Source: Manganitrophus sp963718695 (GTDB taxonomy: Bacteria > Nitrospirota > Nitrospiria > SBBL01 > Manganitrophaceae). Taken from it: a stretch of DNA of 64,000 nucleotides. The notes beneath the pieces were generated by a model, which saw only the letters and a list, made by a program, of their open reading frames with translations, had not been told where the DNA came from and did no database searches. The first letter of the stretch is position 1. Each line of letters starts with the position of its first letter. The position numbers and the translations under genes are program-made. Of the stretch, positions 51,980-61,190 are shown piece by piece. The stretch lies in the NCBI GenBank assembly GCA_963718695.1, contig OY970371.1:2294001-2358000 (forward strand), in the 5' to 3' direction.

Positions 51980-54033
51980 TTAAGCCTCTTTTTTAAAGAC
52001 TGGGTTAACTGCGAAAGGACAATGAGTTGAATCATCCCGCGCACACCGTCTTCCCATTTTGGTTCCGGATCCAATAACATCATTACTTTTGGAAAGAGGA
52101 TCCCTGCCGCCATTGCGACGTCTTCTTTTGAGCACTCCCCTTCAATCGTCATCGTAACATCGGCGCTATTTCCGTCCAGTTGGGTGTCCACGTGCAGCCC
52201 GCAGACTCCGATCAGGACCCGCCTGATGGACTCCTCATGTAGGCCGTGACGCACACGGACAACCAGTTTGAACCGGAGATCGTCTTTCCTGCTGACCTCT
52301 TCCAGCATGCGTGGATGAATGGGCTGCAAACTAAGCACCAAGTCTGCACTCGCCGCCTGGGGCCGTACAAAAGCGATTGAATCCGCTTCACGACGTTCTA
52401 ATACCTTCAGAACATTATCTAACGAATGACCGCGCTGACGGACATCACGGTCGGTCTTTAAAAAACGCCGCAGCCCCTCATCAATTCGAAGGAAGATGCT
52501 TAAATCGTATCGATCCCGTAAGAGGGGCAAATAAAGCGCGTGTAGCCCACTTACAAATAAGACATCGCCACTTCGCTGGAGTTCAGGCTTAAGTTGCTTG
52601 CCAATATTATGATCATAATGACGCAACACAATCGATTTCCCGCTGGCGAGGGTCATCGCATCCTGAACAAACCGCTCAAGATCATTCGCACGAGGATGCA
52701 GGTGCGTCATCACATGCCACATCGGTTTGTGGCGATCCCATAGATGGTAATCATCCCCTGAGAGGGAAGCCACCGAATGTTTCCCAAATAAACCGGTCAA
52801 CGACTCGACAAGGGTATCTTTTCCCGATCCGGAATCCCCTGCTATTCCGATTACGATCGGTTTTCTACTGACCTGAAAATAATCATTATTATGTACCGTG
52901 CGTTGCCAGATACGCGTGACCAAAGCGATACCTGAGGCCAGCAGAGCCGTATTCAATAATGCGCGCGCATGACTCCCCAGGTAACCAGCGAACAGTTCCG
53001 TTGCGGATTTCATGGCCTCCCCATTCAACACCACGGGTACAGGCATCACTAAAAAACTGCTGACAACATACAGTAAAGAAAAACCGATCACCAGCGGTAT
53101 GGCAGCGCGATCCTCACCCGACTGATACACCAGGAGGAGAGGAAGCATCCAGAGAAACCATCCTGGCGATGCAGGTGTTAACAACAACACAAGGAAAAAC
53201 GTGCTTCCCAGCAATACCAATAATAAATCGAAACTGATACGGCGCATACTCCATGCAACATAAAGCGCCAGCAGATAAAGCATGGGTAGAACATAAATCT
53301 TGGCGTTTGGACCGACTTGCACCGCCAAGCTGAATACCTTGACCATTTCAGGATTGCTAGCGAGCATATCTACCGCAGCCGATGATGCGAGGAATGGAAT
53401 GCCGAGAATGGTCACACCACCCATAAGGGCAGCCGTAAAAGGCGCCAGAAGGACATTCGTTGATTTATTACGGACCAAATAGATGATGATTATCGGCAAT
53501 GCCAGCACCATGCTGAGCTTGGCCGAGACGGCCGCTGCGCAGCATAAGCCAGCCATCACAGGACGCCTCTCCCGCAGGCCCAACAAAGCCAAGCACAACA
53601 ACATCACCGGCAAGAGATCATTCAACCCAAGCCAGTATGTTGCGAATATCACGATCGGCGAAAGCCAATAAAACAAAACGCCCCGTTCAAAGCTGATATT
53701 GACCAATTTTTTCGTAATGACCAGCACCCCGATGTCAATCAATAGGAGCGTCGCTGCATATCCCCAGTAACCGTTAATGCCGATCAGCTCGCAGATGATC
53801 GCCCCTGGCATAAAAATCAACAACGTCACGTAACCATAAGGAAATGCTTCAACAGCGCCCCCGTTCGACAGAAATGTCGACCAAGGATTCCATGTAAGGT
53901 TAGATGCGGCGTTCTGGAGAAAGGGGACATACCACTTTGCGGAAGCCGCTGGCACCACCATCAGGATCAGCGCGGCCCGCACCCCCAAGCCAAACCAGAA
54001 CAACCGTTGGCGGATACCAGGGATGCACCTCAT
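51976..54033 (-). CDS. Fusion of a GT-C-like membrane domain and a P-loop (uridine-kinase-like) kinase
   Basis: A 685-residue protein with two parts. Residues 1-385 contain about ten hydrophobic helices (LFWFGLGVRAALILMVV, GYVTLLIFMPGAII and others), similar in topology to GT-C polyprenyl-linked glycosyltransferases or mannosyltransferases. Residues 390-685 form a cytoplasmic kinase-like domain with Walker A IGIAGDSGSGKDTL and SGDDYHLWD as in uridine kinase/phosphoribulokinase, followed by a C-terminal extension. The open frame reaches 54234, but ATG 54033 overlaps the preceding gene's stop by ATGA and is chosen. I know of no common protein with this arrangement. Confidence 0.8.
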   Translation of the reverse strand: MRCIPGIRQRLFWFGLGVRAALILMVVPAASAKWYVPFLQNAASNLTWNPWSTFLSNGGAVEAFPYGYVTLLIFMPGAIICELIGINGYWGYAATLLLIDIGVLVITKKLVNISFERGVLFYWLSPIVIFATYWLGLNDLLPVMLLCLALLGLRERRPVMAGLCCAAAVSAKLSMVLALPIIIIYLVRNKSTNVLLAPFTAALMGGVTILGIPFLASSAAVDMLASNPEMVKVFSLAVQVGPNAKIYVLPMLYLLALYVAWSMRRISFDLLLVLLGSTFFLVLLLTPASPGWFLWMLPLLLVYQSGEDRAAIPLVIGFSLLYVVSSFLVMPVPVVLNGEAMKSATELFAGYLGSHARALLNTALLASGIALVTRIWQRTVHNNDYFQVSRKPIVIGIAGDSGSGKDTLVESLTGLFGKHSVASLSGDDYHLWDRHKPMWHVMTHLHPRANDLERFVQDAMTLASGKSIVLRHYDHNIGKQLKPELQRSGDVLFVSGLHALYLPLLRDRYDLSIFLRIDEGLRRFLKTDRDVRQRGHSLDNVLKVLERREADSIAFVRPQAASADLVLSLQPIHPRMLEEVSRKDDLRFKLVVRVRHGLHEESIRRVLIGVCGLHVDTQLDGNSADVTMTIEGECSKEDVAMAAGILFPKVMMLLDPEPKWEDGVRGMIQLIVLSQLTQSLKKRLK

Positions 54034-54626
54034 AGGCTCACCTCCCAGAGCTCCGGCCTTTTGGTGCAAACCCCCTCCGCCTCGATTCCTAAGTCTTTTA
54101 ATCGCCTCCGAAACGCCGGGATGGAATCGTTCGCATCTCGGCCCTGCAGCTCCGGAGAAACAAGGCACAGACGGAAACCGGCCTTCTTTAGTCTCTCGGT
54201 TTCGGATAAGGTAAGAGGAAAGCGTGTAAAACAATCGACCCAGACCCAGTCAACAAGTCCTGCCAAATTTAAAGCCGTATCAATCGATTCATACTCGGAG
54301 ACCCTGACCGCACATCTTCGTTCACCTTTCCGCGCCCACTTCACAAGGAACGGGAACGATTGATCCAAAAAGAAAAAGTCATTAATCTTCCTGGCATGCA
54401 TCGTGTCCAGCAACGGCTGCTCAAGACCTTCTTCTTTTACATTCAGGATCAAAGTTCCATGGCGGTAATGTTCGATCCATTCTTCAAAACGTGCCCCGGG
54501 GACAAAGGGATCGTGGTGGATCACGAGATCGCCAGCATAGCTGCGGATGTCCACTTCGACCCCATATTTAGGGTCGCTCTCCAAAAGTTCACGCAAGGTA
54601 TTTTTTCGGTGCGCAATAATGATCAC
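54030..54626 (-). CDS. Glycerophosphodiester phosphodiesterase-like protein
   Basis: A 198-residue TIM-barrel-like protein with GDPD motifs: IIAHRKNTLRELLES, GVEVDIRSYAGDLVIHHDPF (metal-binding Glu and Asp, then the second His), and DFFFLDQSFPFL. It is shorter than typical GDPD enzymes, and has no signal peptide. It overlaps its neighbours by 4 bases on both sides. It could cleave a phosphodiester in precursor recycling, or act as a sugar-metabolism barrel; the function is inferred only from motifs. Confidence 0.8.
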   Translation of the reverse strand: MIIIAHRKNTLRELLESDPKYGVEVDIRSYAGDLVIHHDPFVPGARFEEWIEHYRHGTLILNVKEEGLEQPLLDTMHARKINDFFFLDQSFPFLVKWARKGERRCAVRVSEYESIDTALNLAGLVDWVWVDCFTRFPLTLSETERLKKAGFRLCLVSPELQGRDANDSIPAFRRRLKDLGIEAEGVCTKRPELWEVSL

Positions 54627-55324
54627 GACGATACTTTTCTTCTCAATTTAAAACTGAAATCGATGGTACGGCGGATGAACTTTCCCTTGGCCGCCCAGTT
54701 GAAGTTCCAATGGGAGACCCCGTGAGCCCGCTCTCCGAATCGCACCGGGAACCTGTATACCGGCAGCCGGGCCGCTCTCGCCATGAAGTAAGCATACAGG
54801 TCTAAGGAAAAGTCATGTGGTGCATCTGAATCCCAAGATTCAAAGAAGCGATGGGAAAACATTGTCGGTTGAGCATTAATATCCCAAAACGGTTTTGCGA
54901 GCAGCACGCTTTCGAAGAGGCTCATACCCATAGTAAAAAAAACGTCTCCCAACGCCCGCCCATGTCGCTGCCCTTTTACAAATATATCAAGGCCGTGCTC
55001 ATCGAAGATCTCCAGGCCCCTTAACGCATCGGCCGGGTCAGTCTGCATGTCTGCATGGGTCCAGCCTAGTATCTCACCTTGGGCACATCTGAGCCCGCTT
55101 AAAATTCCGAATCCGTAACCCTGGTTGACCTCGACTCTGATAAAGCGACAACCAGGATAGTCAGGAAGGAGATTTCGTAGAATGCTTGTGGAGTCGTCGG
55201 TAGAGCCATTATCGACCAGGACGACTTCAATTTCTCCAGGCTTTGCAATGGTCGCGCAACGCTTGAGTAGCAAGGGAAGATTTCTCCCTTCGTTGTAACA
55301 AGGAATAACAATAGATAATTTCAT
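54623..55324 (-). CDS. Family 2 glycosyltransferase (DPM1-like)
   Basis: A 233-residue GT-A enzyme: LSIVIPCYNEGRNLPLLL, VDNGSTDDST, and GWTHADMQTDP as the metal motif, like dolichyl-phosphate mannose synthase and polyprenyl-phosphate sugar synthases. No C-terminal membrane helices. Paired with the GtrA protein, it likely makes and flips a polyprenyl-phosphate sugar. Confidence 0.9.
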   Translation of the reverse strand: MKLSIVIPCYNEGRNLPLLLKRCATIAKPGEIEVVLVDNGSTDDSTSILRNLLPDYPGCRFIRVEVNQGYGFGILSGLRCAQGEILGWTHADMQTDPADALRGLEIFDEHGLDIFVKGQRHGRALGDVFFTMGMSLFESVLLAKPFWDINAQPTMFSHRFFESWDSDAPHDFSLDLYAYFMARAARLPVYRFPVRFGERAHGVSHWNFNWAAKGKFIRRTIDFSFKLRRKVSS

Positions 55325-55731
55325 CTCTCCACCTGGCCAGCTGAAACACTCGCTTGAAACACAAAAAATTTCATGCCCAGAAAATTAAGAATGGCCGAAC
55401 AACCGGTCGCCACGAAAAACGCGATTTCGACCCTGGGTAAAACAAAAGGGGCGAGCGCCTCAAAACAGAGTTTATTAATGACTACGTTCACACAAAGTGT
55501 TGCGCCATAAAGCGCCCCGAATTTAGCCATGTTACGGGAAGCGGGGCGAAGGTGAGCAAATGTCCAGTAACGGTTTGCAAAATACGCTAACCCTGTGCCA
55601 GCGATAAAACCGAACGCCTTCGCAATCGCCACCCCGACACCTGCATACATAAGTAATCGATAGCTGACAAAATCGACGAACACGGTCAGCCCACCCACTA
55701 AGAGGAATACCGTAATTTCTTTGTGAATCAT
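55321..55731 (-). CDS. GtrA family membrane protein
   Basis: A 136-residue protein with four helices: FLLVGGLTVFVDFVSYRLLM, AFGFIAGTGLAYFANRYWTF, and two more to IEIAFFVATGCSAILNFLGMKFFVF-like segments. GtrA proteins are thought to flip polyprenyl-phosphate-linked sugars. It overlaps both neighbours by 4 bases. Confidence 0.9.
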   Translation of the reverse strand: MIHKEITVFLLVGGLTVFVDFVSYRLLMYAGVGVAIAKAFGFIAGTGLAYFANRYWTFAHLRPASRNMAKFGALYGATLCVNVVINKLCFEALAPFVLPRVEIAFFVATGCSAILNFLGMKFFVFQASVSAGQVER

Positions 55732-57401
55732 CGTTTCGGTCTGATAAAATGAGGCACTAATTGCTCATATTGCTCATTAAGGCGGTGCAGCGCAGCCGGT
55801 TCTAATCGCTTATCCAATTCCAGCCGATAGGGATGCGCTGGCCATTTATGAAAACAGGATTGCCAGTACTCGAAGGTACGCAACTCGTCGGGAGTGCCCC
55901 AAGCCAAATAGTAATCCACTTCAAATACCTTACAGCGTAAACCGAGGTCGATTGCATCATTCAGGCAAGTATCAAGATAGAACTCCCCGTTCACACGAGC
56001 ATTCCGAGTTAGCATTCGCTTGTAACATCGAAGGAAATCCGAGACTCGCTTAAACGAAAAGGTCCCCAGGATGATTGGATCATGCTCCGGGGATCCCAGA
56101 GGCCGCTTCACCGATACACTCGCCACCAAACCCTCCCATTCTGCAATCCAACCATACATATGAGGATGGCGTACCGCATTGGGATGGCCGCGCACCGCCC
56201 AAACGATTACATCCGTTTCCGGGTCGTTGAGTATCCTGTCGAAAGCATATCTATCGTACATTGCTCCATTGTCGCAAGCGCCGATGGTAATAGGTCCCTC
56301 AAACCCAGGCACCCCCACCAGCAGGGTATCGATACCCATCGCCGTCGTACATGCTTGCCCTTCGGTAACGGAAGAAAGCCAGCGGATTAAGACGCCTGGA
56401 AAGGCCTTTTCTAAAACATCAACCAGCTCCACCGCACCCGGCATGTCCTCTCTGAGGACGAACACATAATGCTCGGCGGGAGGAAGATCGTGCACCGCCT
56501 GCAAAACCATCGGCTTTCCGGAAACGGGTATTAAAGGCTTTGTTTGTATATACCCAGCACGTCGGAATCGTTCCCCCATCCCAGCCATCGGGACCACTAC
56601 CGCACCCGTCGCTTGCAAGTGCTCCTGTGGTGGCGCCATTAACCGCCGGAAAACTTCGGACCATATACGATATTCAACCACATCTTGTGGCGTACCCCAT
56701 TGCATAAAATGCTGAAGGTCATAAACGGCGACGGGAAGATTATCAGCCAACAATGGTTTATAGGCCAAGCTGACATAAAATTCGCCGTTCACATTCAGAT
56801 TTTTCCTAACCGTTTCCCGGAAAGCATTCAACATAATTTGGCCGGTAGCAAAGTAGTATGTACCGCTGGAGGCGTACTCCCCCATACGATTAGAGGTATA
56901 GGGCTGCTTCTCCTGAATATCCGTCACCCAGCCATTTGTTTCACGCATATACGCGTAATTTGTAATTCCTAAGGTGTGGGGATGAAAGCCTCTGTAAGCA
57001 GGTATTGCTCCTGTGCAGCCGCAGTCAACGACAAAACGTTTGAAATGCTGCCAATCCCAATAACAGGTGAAGTCACAATAATTTACAATGACCGGCTGAT
57101 CTGGTTCAATCGCTATATCCGCCGCCTGCAACACCGCATGTACAGGGCCGAGTTTATGCGGAGCGATACCGACGACGCGCCCGCCAGGGCAATATCGCTC
57201 CAGAATCTCCCGCATGTGGTAAGCCGGTTCATCTAGATGTTCTTGATTGCAAATGAATAAAAAATCGGTTTCGCCTGGAAAGAGGTCAATCACATGGGCG
57301 ATGATCGGTTTGCCTTCGATCTCGATGAGCGGTTTTGGCACACGATAACCGGCCCGCCTGAACCGCTCTCCGAAACCGGACATCGGGATAACGATTTTCA
57401 T
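55728..57401 (-). CDS. Tandem nucleotidyltransferase (two NTP_transferase domains)
   Basis: A 557-residue protein made of two homologous nucleotidyltransferase domains. Domain 1 (about 1-250) starts VIPMSGFGERFRRAGYRVPK, domain 2 (about 262-520) starts VVPMAGMGERFRRAGYIQTK. Each has its own NGEFYV/NGEFYL and WGTPQDV/WGTPDEL segments, so they arose by duplication. Both keep the GxGxR-type loop and KPLI. They should attach NMP to a sugar or polyol phosphate; the acceptor is unknown. It overlaps gtrA by 4 bases and is the first gene of the run. Confidence 0.85.
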   Translation of the reverse strand: MKIVIPMSGFGERFRRAGYRVPKPLIEIEGKPIIAHVIDLFPGETDFLFICNQEHLDEPAYHMREILERYCPGGRVVGIAPHKLGPVHAVLQAADIAIEPDQPVIVNYCDFTCYWDWQHFKRFVVDCGCTGAIPAYRGFHPHTLGITNYAYMRETNGWVTDIQEKQPYTSNRMGEYASSGTYYFATGQIMLNAFRETVRKNLNVNGEFYVSLAYKPLLADNLPVAVYDLQHFMQWGTPQDVVEYRIWSEVFRRLMAPPQEHLQATGAVVVPMAGMGERFRRAGYIQTKPLIPVSGKPMVLQAVHDLPPAEHYVFVLREDMPGAVELVDVLEKAFPGVLIRWLSSVTEGQACTTAMGIDTLLVGVPGFEGPITIGACDNGAMYDRYAFDRILNDPETDVIVWAVRGHPNAVRHPHMYGWIAEWEGLVASVSVKRPLGSPEHDPIILGTFSFKRVSDFLRCYKRMLTRNARVNGEFYLDTCLNDAIDLGLRCKVFEVDYYLAWGTPDELRTFEYWQSCFHKWPAHPYRLELDKRLEPAALHRLNEQYEQLVPHFIRPKR

Positions 57402-57424
57402 ATCACCGGAACCCTGAGCATTCT

Positions 57425-60112
57425 CTAAATTCCATCTTTTTTCGTAAGCGCTAACAACCTGACTTCATCAACTCGAACATTGGAATTCCCCGCCCGTACC
57501 GTCAATTCGGTCGGTTCTGAATGGCGATAGGCGGGTAGATTCGCCAGGCGGATAAAGTTCACACTGGCACCTTCAAGAACCGAGAAGGTCACAGTACAGA
57601 CCGGGAGCCCATTGCTCAACAACTGCAGGTAGATAGGTCCCTTCTCAGCCGCAAAAACATCGATTGCAATGGCGTCAGGCGTAAGTCCTTTAATAGAGGT
57701 TCGGTCGGCGGAGAAACTTGCCAAAGTGGAAACACTCTCCTGCTTGTACGGTTCCATCCGCGATGGAGCGAAACCGAGGTCATACTGCTCCCGACCTATT
57801 CCACTGGTAAGCGCAGTCTTACCCAGGAGAGGCTGATCGCTTAATATCGTGAAGCGTCCGACACGATATGCAAAACGATAAGCGGTATTTATGTACTCGC
57901 TCAATATCGGTAATCGGTACTCCATATAAGTGTAGTCGAGCGTCTCGGTCCAGTAACCGGCCGACCAGAGCACAATGGTTTTGTTGCCCGAGAATTTCAG
58001 CTTCTCTATCACGGCTACCTGTTCGCCATAAGTGTTATAGAACAATGTGTGAATGTCGTTGGTCACCAATGGTGACTTTACTGCACCGTAGATGAGAACC
58101 GGTTGATTTGACATGTCGAAGATCTTGTATCCATCCCTTACCATCGACTGCAGTTCATTAAGTTCCGCCTGCGTCATATGAGAGTCATCGGAAACCGTTC
58201 CAGAAGGAACCTGAATTGCACCAAAATTCTGTAATGGCCGAACATCTCCGCGTGTCAACCTTTCATCGTAGATGGGTCTCTGACTTAGGATATTCATACT
58301 AAAACTACCCTTCTGCGCATATGTAGCCCCAAGAAAAATCACCAAAGCCAGAGATCCTAAAAGAAAATCTTGCCCCCTAATATATTTATAACGTAAGGCA
58401 AAGCCAACGATTACTGGCAGTGAAGCTGAATAAGCATAAACTACATGAGCTATATCTGAACGATTAAATGCACGGGTGAAAAACATCAGGGACACTAAAG
58501 AAAAAATGACAACCAGCATATTTTTGTCACTGATCATCCGACGGCTTCCGCGTAGAAAGGCCACAGAATTCACGAGGTGAAAAAGTAAAAATACTGCAAA
58601 AAATGAACTCAATGAGAACGGCAAAAAGGAAAATGATTCTCGCGCTTCCAAGCTTCGCTCCAGAAGATTGGGACTCTTTGTCAGCGCATTGCGTACTGCA
58701 CTCAGCCAATGTGAAAATCCGGAGCCAAGGAGGAAAAGGGCCGCTAATAAACCGCCATAATAGGAAACATACATCCAAGGGATATTAAAACGGCGACTGC
58801 GAATTTGCAGATATAGCCTACAAATAAACGTCACTGCCATTGCAATATTTAACAATACGAAGAACTCCAGGGAGAATATCGATTCTAGAAATAACATAAT
58901 TCCTGCAGCGATCTTTAATGGAATATCGCTTTTCTTTATTTTCAGAGGTATCAATAAAAGAGCCATCAGAAAAAATGGAGAAATATCCCTCTCTTCAACA
59001 AAACCAAAAAGGTAAGAAATCACAAAAAATGTCATCGGCACAAACAACTTTCTTGTGTAGCGATATAAAAAAGCTGCGATGAGGACGTGGATAAATGGGT
59101 AAGTCAACGCCTGGATAATTCGGTAAAAGTAAAGGTTATAATCAGAAAAAATCCCGGCGTAATATCCGTGCAGGATATTCCGTCCCATCCCGTGCACCGG
59201 GAAGAAGTCTTCTAAAAATTTATACGGACCATTTAACAGCAGATTGGCCGTAAGGAATGACTCGCCCTCATGAAACGCATCGACGTCCCAATATATCCAG
59301 GACTCTCGAATGGAAATCAAGTATATTGAAGATAGAATAAGAGACAGTGTGAGCCGCTTGCTTGGTAGCGGCGAATTGGCGAGAAGATATCCAATGCCTG
59401 CTGAACCGAACAGCAGGGCTAAGAAGAGCCCGACCGACTCTTTCACCATTGACGCCTGCACTGCCATTCCGTAGAGCACAGGGATCTTTGGCATGTGGAA
59501 TACAGCAATTACTATAAAGATTAATATAAAAATGAATTTTGCGTATTCTGCAAACTTCTGCTCTGTCTTGGGCAATCGACGAGCAAAATGAAGAATGATA
59601 GAAACTCCACCTGTTTCAATCTTTTGAATTGAGATAGACGACACTCCAACGCCCAAGAAAGTCCCACCAAGCAAGAGGAGAGAAGTCCTATAATGCTCCG
59701 TCTGCATGTCACCCGTTACAATGGCAGTCATTGTAACGGTTAATATCATCAGAGCAATGGTGATCAAACCCACATCATATTGGCTATTTCTTCGTAGGCG
59801 GTCTCCCAACGATGATCGAGCGGATAGAGCGGTAAGCAGCCATCCTATGCCGGTAGCGGAAACGACCAGAACAATGTATAGCCAAAGCAGAATATTAGGC
59901 TGTCCACCCGAAAATAATGTCGGCCCATAGTCCGGAAACTTTCGTACTTTGATATAGTCTTTATAAAAGATAATGTTAAAAAGAGAGACCACTACAACGC
60001 TGAAGACAATTGCAAGCGCGATCTTTTTTATAAACTCGGCAGGCAAAAGTCTTGCTATTGCCATGACGATTCGGCTCTGATCAGGAGGGCGTTCGATGAA
60101 GGTGGTTTTCAT
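57425..60112 (-). CDS. Large multi-pass membrane protein, GT-C-like
   Basis: An 895-residue protein with about 14-16 hydrophobic helices in residues 30-590 and a C-terminal soluble region (600-890) rich in beta structure, ending with segments like LPAYRHSEPTELTVRAGNSN. The loop RESWIYWDVDAFHEGESFL after a helix resembles the catalytic first loop (acidic residues) of GT-C glycosyltransferases. It is probably a polyprenyl-sugar-dependent glycosyltransferase or polymer-modifying enzyme. I recognise no named family. Confidence 0.7.
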   Translation of the reverse strand: MKTTFIERPPDQSRIVMAIARLLPAEFIKKIALAIVFSVVVVSLFNIIFYKDYIKVRKFPDYGPTLFSGGQPNILLWLYIVLVVSATGIGWLLTALSARSSLGDRLRRNSQYDVGLITIALMILTVTMTAIVTGDMQTEHYRTSLLLLGGTFLGVGVSSISIQKIETGGVSIILHFARRLPKTEQKFAEYAKFIFILIFIVIAVFHMPKIPVLYGMAVQASMVKESVGLFLALLFGSAGIGYLLANSPLPSKRLTLSLILSSIYLISIRESWIYWDVDAFHEGESFLTANLLLNGPYKFLEDFFPVHGMGRNILHGYYAGIFSDYNLYFYRIIQALTYPFIHVLIAAFLYRYTRKLFVPMTFFVISYLFGFVEERDISPFFLMALLLIPLKIKKSDIPLKIAAGIMLFLESIFSLEFFVLLNIAMAVTFICRLYLQIRSRRFNIPWMYVSYYGGLLAALFLLGSGFSHWLSAVRNALTKSPNLLERSLEARESFSFLPFSLSSFFAVFLLFHLVNSVAFLRGSRRMISDKNMLVVIFSLVSLMFFTRAFNRSDIAHVVYAYSASLPVIVGFALRYKYIRGQDFLLGSLALVIFLGATYAQKGSFSMNILSQRPIYDERLTRGDVRPLQNFGAIQVPSGTVSDDSHMTQAELNELQSMVRDGYKIFDMSNQPVLIYGAVKSPLVTNDIHTLFYNTYGEQVAVIEKLKFSGNKTIVLWSAGYWTETLDYTYMEYRLPILSEYINTAYRFAYRVGRFTILSDQPLLGKTALTSGIGREQYDLGFAPSRMEPYKQESVSTLASFSADRTSIKGLTPDAIAIDVFAAEKGPIYLQLLSNGLPVCTVTFSVLEGASVNFIRLANLPAYRHSEPTELTVRAGNSNVRVDEVRLLALTKKDGI

Positions 60113-60245
60113 TTCCTATATTCAACCTCGAACAGGACAAACAAGAATCCACCACCAGCGGAGATATTGAATCCTCGCCATTTTCCAGAATAACGATACC
60201 GTAAGTGCCTTACATTGATTTTGCTAAGGCGGCTTATGTCGATCT

Positions 60246-61190
60246 TTAAACCTTAATATGCCGAACAAACTCATCCCGCAAATGCCTATTATTAATTAGC
60301 AGTTCTTCGGGCGATACCTCTCCAAGTCTTTGACGCTCCTGAAGAAAATAAAGTAACATCCAGAGGACTTTGTCATTACCCTGTACATTAACCGATTGTG
60401 CAAGAAAATTGATTTCGCCCAACCGAGCACCGGCCTCGCTATCCTCGATAAAAAATTCAGCAGTGAAGTATTTTAGATGAACGGCAAATATCCAACAAAT
60501 TTCGAATAGCATCCACGCTCTGTCTGATGAAATTGTATTGGCCTGATGCGTGCGATACTGCAGCAAGGGTCGTTCGATCAATTCGCACCTAAAGCTGCGC
60601 GCAGCTCGGAGTAAAAAATCCCAGTCATGCACAAATCTGAGATTCCTCATTCCGCCAATATTTTCATAAAGCTTCCGAGAAAATACGATATTGCTGGTCG
60701 TCGATACAAAATTAGTCACCAGTAAATTCAGTGTAAAGTTCTCATCTGTGGCAAAACGACCCTCAGGAGATTTAACAGGCCAAGGCAACATATTGCGCCA
60801 GCCTTCTTTCACACCGAGGCTTCTGCCTTTATAATCAATCACCTCAATCCAGGTCGTGACCAGTTCTGCCCCTTTCTGAAGTCTTTCAACGCACATCGCA
60901 AGCCGATCTATGTGGAACACATCGTCCGAATTAAGGATCGCGAGATAACTGCCTTTCGCAAGAGACAGCCCCCGGTTAATCGCATAGTGTGCACCGGCGT
61001 TATTCTGTTCAATCAGTGTATAGCGTGGATCACGCACATTACGTAGATAGTTAAGCGACGCGTCCTTAGAACCGTCATCTATGACAATCAACTCAAGGTT
61101 CGAATGACTTTGACAGAGGACACTTTCGACCGCATTTTGAATGTACGACGCATGGTTATAGCTGGGGATTACGACAGACACGAGACTCAT
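60246..61190 (-). CDS. Family 2 glycosyltransferase
   Basis: A 314-residue GT-A enzyme: VSVVIPSYNHASYIQNAVESV, IDDGSKDAS, and LNSDDVFH for the metal motif, plus the HDWDFLLRAAR acceptor-side motif. It overlaps the epimerase gene by 4 bases. It would transfer a sugar in glycan assembly. Confidence 0.9.
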   Translation of the reverse strand: MSLVSVVIPSYNHASYIQNAVESVLCQSHSNLELIVIDDGSKDASLNYLRNVRDPRYTLIEQNNAGAHYAINRGLSLAKGSYLAILNSDDVFHIDRLAMCVERLQKGAELVTTWIEVIDYKGRSLGVKEGWRNMLPWPVKSPEGRFATDENFTLNLLVTNFVSTTSNIVFSRKLYENIGGMRNLRFVHDWDFLLRAARSFRCELIERPLLQYRTHQANTISSDRAWMLFEICWIFAVHLKYFTAEFFIEDSEAGARLGEINFLAQSVNVQGNDKVLWMLLYFLQERQRLGEVSPEELLINNRHLRDEFVRHIKV

